Below are positions 40,488 to 47,416 of a stretch of 58,817 bases of DNA, piece after piece. Source of the stretch: Candidatus Taylorbacteria bacterium (GTDB lineage: Bacteria; Patescibacteriota; Minisyncoccia; Phycocordibacterales; HO2-43-120); NCBI GenBank assembly GCA_039934295.1, contig JBDTMN010000007.1:1-58817 (forward strand). The letters are read 5' to 3'. The position numbers and the translations under genes were made by a program. The notes beneath the pieces are model-generated. The model did no database searches. It was not told where the DNA came from and saw nothing but the letters and a program-made list of their open reading frames with translations. Within the stretch, counting starts at the first letter, position 1. Every line of letters begins with the position of its first letter.

Positions 40488-40590
40488 TTTTTTCCTTCTG
40501 CTTATGTTCAGGTTTATACGTCAGTAACCGCAGTTTCAAACTGAGTGTGCAACAAGCACCAGTGTCCCTCTTTTAAAGAACACTCACATC

Positions 40591-40619
40591 AAACTAACAG
40601 AAGTGACTAGTGTTGTCAA
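40591..40619 (-). promoter_or_regulatory. Promoter of metG
   Basis: Minus strand: TTGACA (40619-40614), 17-bp spacer, TAGTTT (40596-40591). It leaves a leader of about 100 bases with an inner AAACTGAGTG/CTCAGTTT stem. Confidence 0.55.
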
Positions 40620-40656
40620 GCAACGCAGGGGTTCGCGAAATCATATTTTAAAGTCA

Positions 40657-40953
40657 CTAATTTATAGAATATATAAGCTTACCTTTTATTTTTTTTATCT
40701 TGATTTGATCCATCACGTTTCGATGATCCCTGTTTATTTGCATAGTCATATCAGGAGGAAGTGCGTCACCCTCAATATAGAAAGCGAGGAATTTTCTTCC
40801 ATACAATTCAAAATAGAAAACCGTTTCTTGCGTCACTTTTTCTTGTTCAATAGATGCAAGGGCCTCTTCGTACCTTTTTCCCATCACTTCCTTCGCCCAT
40901 TTTTTTACGGGTTTCTCACTATTTATCTCCATTAGAGAAAGCTTTTTATCCAT
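40657..40953 (-). CDS. Small protein, DUF6176-like
   Basis: A 98-residue protein from MDKKLSLMEINSEK. The pattern of an N-terminal strand, a W-containing helix (KKWAKEVMGKRYEEALASIE), then EKVTQETVFYFELYGRKFLAFYIEG recalls the DUF6176 dimeric alpha/beta-barrel family (ferredoxin-like). I hold this loosely. No function is known. It lies inside the 65-bp-repeat island between metG and the GRDP-like gene. Confidence 0.45.
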   Translation of the reverse strand: MDKKLSLMEINSEKPVKKWAKEVMGKRYEEALASIEQEKVTQETVFYFELYGRKFLAFYIEGDALPPDMTMQINRDHRNVMDQIKIKKIKGKLIYSIN

Positions 40954-41021
40954 ATGAAAATAATACCACATTTAGTAAAAAAGAGATGTCCGAAGAACAT
41001 CTCTATGTGACTTATCTCCAA

Positions 41022-41657
41022 TTATGCGAAGGTGAGGTGACGCATAGCGAGGAGTCGGAGATTTGGTTCGAACTGTTCCTCCCCTGGAATCGCCAGGAGG
41101 GGTGATTCAGAGTGGCTACACATGACACGATTTGTCGGCGGATCTTTCTCCCAAAATGCCTGATCCACGTGTCCATTGAAGATCACGTTCAGGATGTCGA
41201 GCGTGTAGTCATACAGCTCACAGATCGCCGCCACTTTTTGCTCTTCGTCGTGGTCAAGAGGGCGATGATGCATGAAGTAACCGATGGCCTCGCGGCAGAA
41301 CTGTTCGTACCTTTCCGTGTGAAGGATGTGGGCGTGCCAGTAGGGGTCAACCATGTACCCAATTGCATGCATGTTCTGCGGGTTGATAACCGCGACGGCG
41401 TAGTACTGCTTCAAGGCATAGATTGCCCGTTCCGATTCCATCGGAGTAACTCCTTGCGAACGCAGGTCGAGTTCGGCCTTTTTCGCGATGCGCGAGTAGT
41501 CTTCGCTATCAACGCGTCGTAGAAGTCCCATTTGGCGATCAGACACCTTGATTTGGACGGTATCTGCAACGTTTTTGCACCGAGACTGCCAGTTACCAGG
41601 CAAGGGCGTAACGTTATTTACCCACGTTAGCACAGGGTTGAAACCAGTCTGTTTCAT
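41022..41657 (-). CDS. GRDP / DUF1399-like protein
   Basis: A 211-residue protein. The recognisable segment is YMVDPYWHAHILHTERYEQFC followed by GYFMHHRPLD (residues about 101-133): the D-x-x-WH-x-H ... Y ... F/C ... G ... H-x-P pattern of the glycine-rich-domain-protein-like (DUF1399) family, mostly known from plants, fungi and some bacteria. Conserved His and Asp residues suggest metal binding. Role unknown. It has its own promoter (TTTACA 41763-41758, 16 bp, TATAGT 41741-41736) and a leader hairpin (GTACTG/CAGTAC). First minus-strand gene at the right end of the island. Confidence 0.6.
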   Translation of the reverse strand: MKQTGFNPVLTWVNNVTPLPGNWQSRCKNVADTVQIKVSDRQMGLLRRVDSEDYSRIAKKAELDLRSQGVTPMESERAIYALKQYYAVAVINPQNMHAIGYMVDPYWHAHILHTERYEQFCREAIGYFMHHRPLDHDEEQKVAAICELYDYTLDILNVIFNGHVDQAFWEKDPPTNRVMCSHSESPLLAIPGEEQFEPNLRLLAMRHLTFA

Positions 41658-41794
41658 ATTTTTGCTTTTCCGAAGTGATGTACACTACAGTAATCATCCA
41701 ATCTCACAATGAGAGTCGGTACTGTGATAAACAGTACTATACATGTTATCTGAAATTTGTAAATGAGATGATCCGATGTTTCAGTCATTCATTG

Positions 41795-41859
41795 TTTGTA
41801 ATAAAAAGTATTCTCATAGTATAATGAATTATACAACTATATGGATAAGAAATCAAAAA
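41795..41859. repeat. 65-bp direct repeat, right copy (edge of the methionine island)
   Basis: Identical to 35165-35229. Here the divergent small membrane protein gene is intact, while the ATP-grasp start survives only as MRILFITN before the sequence changes and stops. Together the two copies restore both flanking genes. Confidence 0.9.
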
Positions 41860-42002
41860 CGTTAGTCGCCATTATCATTCTACTTGTCTTTTTCACCATT
41901 GGATATACATTTTATAAAACAATTATCCTTCAGGATTTCATTACTGTTGATACGTCTGATCAAGAAACTGGAGATGAGTCATTAGATAGTCAGGATATCT
42001 AA
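41841..42002 (+). CDS. Small single-pass membrane protein (53 residues)
   Basis: Reads MDKKSKTLVAIIILLVFFTI and onward to an acidic tail (TSDQETGDESLDSQDI). It has a basic N-terminus, one membrane helix (residues about 8-26) and a short acidic outer or inner tail. Its stop is five bases before the PRMT-like gene, so they are probably co-transcribed. The ATG lies in the right 65-bp repeat; an identical but truncated start lies at 35211. No family recognised. Confidence 0.6.
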   Translation: MDKKSKTLVAIIILLVFFTIGYTFYKTIILQDFITVDTSDQETGDESLDSQDI

Positions 42003-42007
42003 AAAAT

Positions 42008-42844
42008 ATGGAAGAAGAATTATTTAGTTCAATAGACCTTGTTAGTCAATGCCTTATTGATGAAGAAAAGACGTCGGCCTTTGACAAATCGATCAGAAGA
42101 CAGATCAAATCTAATTTTGAAGTTCTTGACATTGGAACAGGGTCAGGAATTTTATCCCTTTTGGCTGCACGAGCAGGGGCAAATCACGTCACAGCACTCG
42201 AATTTGACCCATATATAGCAGAGATTGCAAAAAATAATATTAAACAGAATCACTTTGAAAATGTGGTCAAGGTGTGCGTGGGAGATGCAAGAACGTATGA
42301 TTACGAAAGAAAGAGCCCATTTGATATGGTGCTTATGGAAATGTTGTCTACCGGAATGGTCGATGAGTATCAAGTTCAGGCTAGCAATAACTTGCACTCA
42401 AGAAAACTTATTTCTCCTTCCACAATTCTTCTTCCAAATAAACAGATGACCTATGTTACCTTGTCAGAATTTGATTTTACTGTAGGCGGGTTTGAGATGA
42501 AGATGGTTAGGCATCTTTGGAATCATAACGAAAACAGGAATCTTTTGGATTTAAAAAGTTTCCCGACTCTTCTTAGTAACATTGATTTTTCCGCATTAAT
42601 TGAAGAAAAAGGAAAATATTCGATTGAATGCGAGGCAACCAAATCTGGGAAAATAAACAGCATTTATTTTACAAGCAAAACAATTCTCAGCGAAACAATC
42701 TCACTCGATGACACAAGCTCTCTAAATGCTCCTGTAGTCATTCCGATTCCCGAAAAAATCGTAAAGATAGGAGAAAAAATAAAATTGGAAATAAAATATA
42801 AATTTGGAGGGGGATATGAAAATTTTACTGTTGAATTCGATTGA
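42008..42844 (+). CDS. PRMT-like class I methyltransferase
   Basis: A 278-residue protein. Motif I VLDIGTGSGILSLLAARAGA (residues about 38-57) and VTALEFDPYIAEIAKNNI match the protein arginine methyltransferase fold. Most telling, MVLMEMLSTGMVDEYQVQ (about 108-125) has the spacing of the PRMT double-E loop, the two Glu that hold the arginine guanidinium, and is followed by LISPSTILLPNKQMTYVTL like the PRMT beta-barrel entry. The barrel is short. Role: methylation of a guanidino or amino group in a protein or small molecule (inference). It is followed by a GAMT homologue, also a guanidino methylase family. Confidence 0.65.
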   Translation: MEEELFSSIDLVSQCLIDEEKTSAFDKSIRRQIKSNFEVLDIGTGSGILSLLAARAGANHVTALEFDPYIAEIAKNNIKQNHFENVVKVCVGDARTYDYERKSPFDMVLMEMLSTGMVDEYQVQASNNLHSRKLISPSTILLPNKQMTYVTLSEFDFTVGGFEMKMVRHLWNHNENRNLLDLKSFPTLLSNIDFSALIEEKGKYSIECEATKSGKINSIYFTSKTILSETISLDDTSSLNAPVVIPIPEKIVKIGEKIKLEIKYKFGGGYENFTVEFD

Positions 42845-42949
42845 TTTATTGAATAATCGGGATATTAGCCTTTTCTTCGCCGACTCAAATGAGCAGTGTA
42901 GACACAAATGTAGATAAATGTTGGGTCATTATTTTTTAATCATAAATAT

Positions 42950-43672
42950 ATGAAAGATGTACATAATAAAAAAAACGAAAAAGACGCTGATTTTCTTTCT
43001 CAAATACCGAATTGGGAAAAAAAGTATAAGGAATCAGATGAAGCAGCCATATCGTTTAAGAAAGCAGAATGGAAAGACGCAAAAGCAGTCTTCTCTGAGC
43101 ATGATCTCAAGATTTTTGGTTATGCGGTCATGGAGGATTGGGAGACACCATATATGGAAGAACTTGCAAATATTGCTTCGTCAAAAGGTGGTGTTGTTCT
43201 AGAACTAGGTTATGGAATGGGTATTTCTGCTAGGTTTATTCAAAAGAGCCCCATATTAAAACATATTATTATAGAGGCAAATAAGGAAGTTGCGGATGAA
43301 GCGAGAAAATTTGCCAAAACTGCTAAATATGAAACTCAGATTCTTGAGGGTCTTTGGGAAGAAGTAATAGATGATGTTGCTGATAACTCTCTCGATGGTA
43401 TATTATTTGATACATACCCTTTGGCAGAAAAAGAGCTGTATCAAAATCATTTCACTTTTTTTCCGTTCGCCTACAAAAAGTTGAAAAATGGGGGAGTGTT
43501 TACTTACTATTCAGATGAAGTCGATAAGTTTGGGGAAGTGCATCTTGCAAAGTTACAAGAAGCAGGATTCCAACTTAAAAACATACATTCTAAAGTTACA
43601 AAAGTTACTCCACCAGCTGATTGCGAATATTGGAAAGCGGAGACAATTTTAAGCCCAATGATAATCAAGTAA
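42950..43672 (+). CDS. Guanidinoacetate N-methyltransferase (GAMT) homologue
   Basis: A 240-residue class I methyltransferase. Segments match animal GAMT closely as I recall it: VMEDWETPYMEELANIASSK, GGVVLELGYGMGISARFIQ (animal GGRVLEVGFGMAIAASKVQ), HIIIEANKEV (WIIECNDGV), LEGLWEEV (LKGLWEDV), DGILFDTYPLAEK (DGILYDTYPLSEE), KNGGVFTYYS, LQEAGFQLKNI and VTPPADCEYW (LVPPADCRYY). The DTYP motif carries the Asp that binds the guanidino substrate. Role: SAM-dependent methylation of guanidinoacetate to creatine, or of a related guanidine as in fungal RMT2. The histidine kinase gene starts three bases after the stop. Rare outside animals. Confidence 0.82.
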   Translation: MKDVHNKKNEKDADFLSQIPNWEKKYKESDEAAISFKKAEWKDAKAVFSEHDLKIFGYAVMEDWETPYMEELANIASSKGGVVLELGYGMGISARFIQKSPILKHIIIEANKEVADEARKFAKTAKYETQILEGLWEEVIDDVADNSLDGILFDTYPLAEKELYQNHFTFFPFAYKKLKNGGVFTYYSDEVDKFGEVHLAKLQEAGFQLKNIHSKVTKVTPPADCEYWKAETILSPMIIK

Positions 43673-43675
43673 TTT

Positions 43676-45319
43676 ATGGAGGATCTATATTGCTCATTAG
43701 CAGTTCCACAGTTTGCGACTTTTTTTGATTTTAGCTTTGCACCGACCTTATTATTTTACGCATATCTTCCCGTAATAGTTATTTCCCTCTTTCTCGGATT
43801 TTATATTCTTTTAAAAGATAATTATTCTCTTCAGAGTAAGCTCTTTTTCGGAATCTCGATTTCGTTCTCCTTGTGGGTGCTCAATATTATTGTTCAATGG
43901 GTGGGAGTATATGGTCAAATTGTTCATTTCTCCTGGCAAATATCAGCAATTCTTGAAATTTTCATCCCAATATTTGTAGTCTATTTTATTTATGTCTTTG
44001 TAGAAAAGAGAGATGCATCCTATTCATTAAAATATTTTTTCTCATTGGTTATAGTAGCAGTAACTTTCTTGACTCCGTATAGCTTCAATATGCAATCATT
44101 CGATCTTGCTAATTGTGAATCAAACGTAGGTCCTCTGCTTTATGGAGTGTACGGGTTTGAAATTCTTTCTATTTTTTGGATCATAATGATTGGAATTAAA
44201 GGATTAAGGGGTTCATTTGCAAAAAATGAAGACAAAGATTTCAAGGGGCAGATTTTATTTTTGATATCGGGTGCTTCGATTTTTCTCGGTCTGTTTGCCG
44301 CATCAAATATTTTTGGAGAAGTAACCCAGATTTATCAAATGAACTTGGTCGGCCCTCTCGGGATGGTTCTTTTTCTTGCCTTTCTATCTTATCTAATTGT
44401 AAAGTTTAAGACATTCCATATTAAACTTCTAGCGACGCAAGTTTTTGTATTTTCGCTCTGTGCGTTATTGTTCGCTCTTATTTTTATTAATGAGATTTCT
44501 ATTAGTCACATAGTAGTTGGTGTAACACTCTTCATGGCTATCATTTTGAGCGTATTCTTAGTGCGAAGCGTCCAAAAGGAAGTAGAGCAGAGGGAAAAAA
44601 TTGAAAAGTTGAATGAGCAGTTGGAAGGGCTGGTACATTTCATCAGTCATGAGATTAAGGGCTATTTGTCAAAGAGCGCCAGTGTATTTGCGGGGATTAT
44701 AGATGAAGATTTTGGACCGATTTCTCCCGAGCTCAAAAATGCTTCAGACATAGCTCTCAAGGCAAATAGAGCAGGTGTGGAGACGATTATGACGATTTTG
44801 AATTCCGCGAATGTGAAGAAGGGGACAATGACGTTCACTATGGCTCCATTTGATATAAAAGCGTCTGTGCTTGCGCAAGTCGAGGAGATGAAGCCTACTG
44901 CGGAGGCAAGGGGTTTGAAATTGGATGTACATATTGAGAATGCCGATTACTTGATAACAGGGGACAAGGAGCAACTTGAAAAGCATGTCATTCGGAATCT
45001 TATAGACAACTCTGTGCGCTACACAATGAAAGGAAGCGTAACTGTGTCGCTCAAGCGCCTGAACGACAAAATTCTTTTCACCGTCAAAGACACGGGAATT
45101 GGAATAACCCTCGAAGATAAGGGCAGACTATTTACCGAAGGGGGAAGGGGAATTGAATCAGTGAAGGTGAACGTCGCCTCGACCGGCTACGGACTCTTTT
45201 TTGCAAAAGGTATCGTTGAAAAGCACGGCGGGCGCATCTGGGCCGAGTCTGAAGGTGCCGACAAAGGAGCGACATTCTTCGTCGAGTTACCAATAAAGAA
45301 AGCAATAGCTAATTCCTAA
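43676..45319 (+). CDS. Membrane sensor histidine kinase
   Basis: A 547-residue protein. The first 300 residues hold about eight to nine membrane helices (7TM/MASE-like sensor). A coiled linker (SVQKEVEQREKIEKLNEQLEG) leads to a HisKA-like domain with the phospho-acceptor HFISHEIKGYLS (residues about 321-332). The ATPase domain has RNLIDNSVRYT (N box), VKDTGIGITLEDKGRLF (G1) and STGYGLFFAKGIVEKHGG (G2). No response regulator is adjacent. It is coupled to the GAMT-like gene by a three-base gap, so it may sense a related metabolite or the cell envelope. Confidence 0.88.
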   Translation: MEDLYCSLAVPQFATFFDFSFAPTLLFYAYLPVIVISLFLGFYILLKDNYSLQSKLFFGISISFSLWVLNIIVQWVGVYGQIVHFSWQISAILEIFIPIFVVYFIYVFVEKRDASYSLKYFFSLVIVAVTFLTPYSFNMQSFDLANCESNVGPLLYGVYGFEILSIFWIIMIGIKGLRGSFAKNEDKDFKGQILFLISGASIFLGLFAASNIFGEVTQIYQMNLVGPLGMVLFLAFLSYLIVKFKTFHIKLLATQVFVFSLCALLFALIFINEISISHIVVGVTLFMAIILSVFLVRSVQKEVEQREKIEKLNEQLEGLVHFISHEIKGYLSKSASVFAGIIDEDFGPISPELKNASDIALKANRAGVETIMTILNSANVKKGTMTFTMAPFDIKASVLAQVEEMKPTAEARGLKLDVHIENADYLITGDKEQLEKHVIRNLIDNSVRYTMKGSVTVSLKRLNDKILFTVKDTGIGITLEDKGRLFTEGGRGIESVKVNVASTGYGLFFAKGIVEKHGGRIWAESEGADKGATFFVELPIKKAIANS

Positions 45320-45368
45320 TATCTAATTTTTAATAAAAGTGTTGCTTTAAAAAAGTGTTGCCTTAAAG

Positions 45369-45389
45369 CACAAAGGTTGAACCTTTGTG
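45369..45389. repeat. AAGGTT-AACCTT palindrome
   Basis: CACAAAGGTTGAACCTTTGTG is a perfect 21-bp palindrome around a central base. Related palindromes lie at 46030, 47283, 47338, 56337 and 18303. The spacer 45320-45503 also has a run of nine G (45399-45407) and no gene. Confidence 0.6.
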
Positions 45390-45503
45390 AATGATGCGGG
45401 GGGGGGGTTGAAGCCTGACAGGAAAGTTGAAACTTGAGACTGACAAGGGCGGATTTTCGGCAGCATTTATGAAAATTTTATCTCGTGTTATAATAAGGTA
45501 GTT

Positions 45504-45989
45504 ATGAAAATCTCTCCCCTAAAACAACGTGATGAATCAGCATGTGGTCCAACAACTATTGAGATGGTTTTAAAATATTTTAATATTAAACACTCATATA
45601 AAGAAATCGCCACTGTTTCAAAATACAAAGAAGAAGAGGGTTTTTCGAATACTGATATAGTATACACCCTCAAAAAATTTGATCTCAATGTGAAAGAGAA
45701 AATAAACACGCAGTGGAGCGATCTTGCGTTTTATAATAAAAAAAATAACGTTATCATTCTTTCGTGGATGCTCGATGGATACATCGGTCATGTAAGTGTT
45801 CTGGAAAAGATTACCAAAAGTCATATCTACCTTGCAGATCCACACACAGGAACAACTAAGAAAATACAAAAAATAGTATTCATGCGTCTTTGGATGGATT
45901 ACGACGGTATGTGGTATCCGGTAAAAAATACAGATATTCAGTTACGCTGGATGTGTGTTGCTTCAAAGAAAAAGACCCGAAGTAGATAA
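45504..45989 (+). CDS. C39-like (papain-fold) peptidase domain protein, second copy
   Basis: A 161-residue stand-alone domain. Cys motif ESACGPTTIEMVLKYF (residues about 11-26), His motif YIGHVSVLEKI (about 93-103) and the Asp in LADPHTGTTKK. It is related in layout, not closely in sequence, to the protein at 30665. No double-glycine peptide or exporter is nearby, so its substrate is unknown. TATAAT with upstream TG lies nine bases before the ATG, leaving two or three leader bases. Confidence 0.75.
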   Translation: MKISPLKQRDESACGPTTIEMVLKYFNIKHSYKEIATVSKYKEEEGFSNTDIVYTLKKFDLNVKEKINTQWSDLAFYNKKNNVIILSWMLDGYIGHVSVLEKITKSHIYLADPHTGTTKKIQKIVFMRLWMDYDGMWYPVKNTDIQLRWMCVASKKKTRSR

Positions 45990-46029
45990 ATCTACTTCGC
46001 AAGAGGTCTGTAAATGTATATCTCAATCC

Positions 46030-46053
46030 GTGTCAAGGTTTAACCTTGACACG
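46030..46053. repeat. GTGTCAAGGTT-AACCTTGACAC palindrome
   Basis: A perfect 24-bp palindrome with arms GTGTCAAGGTTT/AAACCTTGACAC, in the spacer before hicB. The core is shared with 56337-56361. Confidence 0.65.
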
Positions 46054-46140
46054 GGCTTTCCTGTTTAGAAATCGGCAACCTCTGCGAGAATGACATGGTG
46101 AGCAGTTGAATACTCCTTGATTTTGTGGTAGATTTTAGTC

Positions 46141-46344
46141 ATGAAAAAAATTAGAGCCGGAAAAAAACAGCTTCCCATTGTTATTGAAAAAGACAGTGAC
46201 GGATTTTATGTTGTTGAATGTCCTGTTTTTGACGGCTGTTATAGTCAGGGCAAAACGTTGGATGAGACAATCAAGAACATTCGGGAAGTAATCGCGCTCA
46301 TTCTCGAGGAGAAAAACGGACGCGAGATGTTAAGCGTATATTGA
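46141..46344 (+). CDS. hicB: HicB-family protein (orphan antitoxin-like)
   Basis: A 67-residue protein with the HicB partial RNase-H fold: IVIEKDSDGFYVVECPVFDGCYSQGKTLDETIKNIREVI in pieces, with GFYVVECP-DGCYSQG the family signature. The C-terminal DNA-binding domain of full HicB is missing. No HicA toxin is found on either side, so it may be solitary, or the toxin may be lost. TAGATT with upstream TG (and TTGAAT 17 bp before it) precedes the ATG by six bases: a leaderless promoter. Confidence 0.8.
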   Translation: MKKIRAGKKQLPIVIEKDSDGFYVVECPVFDGCYSQGKTLDETIKNIREVIALILEEKNGREMLSVY

Positions 46345-46371
46345 ACCGAACAGAGGTTGAATCTCTGTTTA

Positions 46372-46395
46372 AACTTGGAGGTCTTGCCTCCAAAG
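46372..46395. repeat. REP-like palindrome ACTTGGAGG-CCTCCAAAGT
   Basis: ACTTGGAGGTCTTGCCTCCAAAGT matches the four palindromes around the RAYT transposase at 57.9-58.8 kb apart from loop changes. It lies about 12 kb away from the transposase, just before the gene at 46413. Confidence 0.7.
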
Positions 46396-46412
46396 TGATA
46401 CGAATTAAATAT

Positions 46413-47267
46413 ATGAAGAAAAAACTAGCAATCCAGTTGTCAGTAGTTGCTTTGCTCATTTTCGGGATTTTCATACTGAAAAATGTTTCGAACGATACCT
46501 TAGGTGAGCCGACTTTAGTGGATTCATTACCCGAACCAAGTTCGGAGGTTTTGTTTGTTGGTCAGCCCATAGTTACAGGTGGCGAACTTACTATAGGGGA
46601 TGTAGCAGGTACTTTCACTGGTAGCACCACCGACCAGATAACATATACGAGCAATCCGATTCCAGATAGTGCAGGACTTTTCGTACACACAATGTCAGGA
46701 TCATTTGGTATTCAGTATGCAACCACTTCTTCATCTGCTAATCCGTTTTCATCATGTGAAAAAGAGTTTGAGGCGACTAGGCCCGAAGTGATAAGCATTT
46801 CAAGTCCCGACTCAAGTTGGATTGATTTTAGCGATAAAAAATATGGATACACTTTTAAAATGCCTAAGCACTGGACGGTGAGTCATATCGCGGGATATAG
46901 CCAAGAAAATACAAAGATAGATTTTAGCAATCATGCTGTAATTATTACAAAAATTGATTCTGCAGGAGATAATCTCGGTGCAGGTGGCGTATTGGTATGC
47001 AATCAATCGGATTTTTCCTCAATTAAAATTGATAGTCAGTATATTTCCAGGTCAAAGACACCAACTATATATGAGATGAGTACTGAAAAGTATTTCAATT
47101 TCTGTATTATGGGTACCGCATCGGATAATGGGTGCCGTTCTCCTATTAAACTGGGCAGTAATTTCTATCAAATTGATTATGTTCTAGAAAAAGGTGACAC
47201 ATTCGATTCTAAGCTACTCAAAGACATGGACACTTTGGTCAGCACACTTAAAGCAAGAGTAAATTAA
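46413..47267 (+). CDS. Membrane-anchored exported protein of unknown function
   Basis: A 284-residue protein from MKKKLAIQLSVVALLIFGIF (a single membrane anchor or uncleaved signal, residues 1-20). A Thr/Ser-rich stretch (TFTGSTTDQITYTSNP) precedes a C-terminal domain with YGYTFKMPKHWTVSHI, the Y-x-F-x-x-P-x-x-W pattern of PsbP-like domains, and two Cys pairs. The frame is open from 46341, but the first 24 codons come from the repeat at 46350-46395. Function unknown. Confidence 0.65.
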   Translation: MKKKLAIQLSVVALLIFGIFILKNVSNDTLGEPTLVDSLPEPSSEVLFVGQPIVTGGELTIGDVAGTFTGSTTDQITYTSNPIPDSAGLFVHTMSGSFGIQYATTSSSANPFSSCEKEFEATRPEVISISSPDSSWIDFSDKKYGYTFKMPKHWTVSHIAGYSQENTKIDFSNHAVIITKIDSAGDNLGAGGVLVCNQSDFSSIKIDSQYISRSKTPTIYEMSTEKYFNFCIMGTASDNGCRSPIKLGSNFYQIDYVLEKGDTFDSKLLKDMDTLVSTLKARVN

Positions 47268-47416
47268 TAAAGTTATGAACCGCACAATGGTTCAACCTTT
47301 GTGAACTTTGTTGATGACGTGGGGCTGTAGACTTGACATGAAGGTTGAACCTTGGGTTAGTCTAAAGTGAATTTGACATTTTTCGTGGCTATGTATACTT
47401 AGGGCAAACACCCTTC

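Noticed and set aside
35165-41859. Island as an insertion sequence or integrative element with its own recombinase
   Set aside because: All open frames inside were read; none resembles a transposase, integrase or resolvase, and no terminal inverted repeats were seen.
46141-46344. Complete HicAB toxin-antitoxin system
   Set aside because: Only HicB is present; neither neighbour resembles the HicA double-stranded-RNA-binding toxin.
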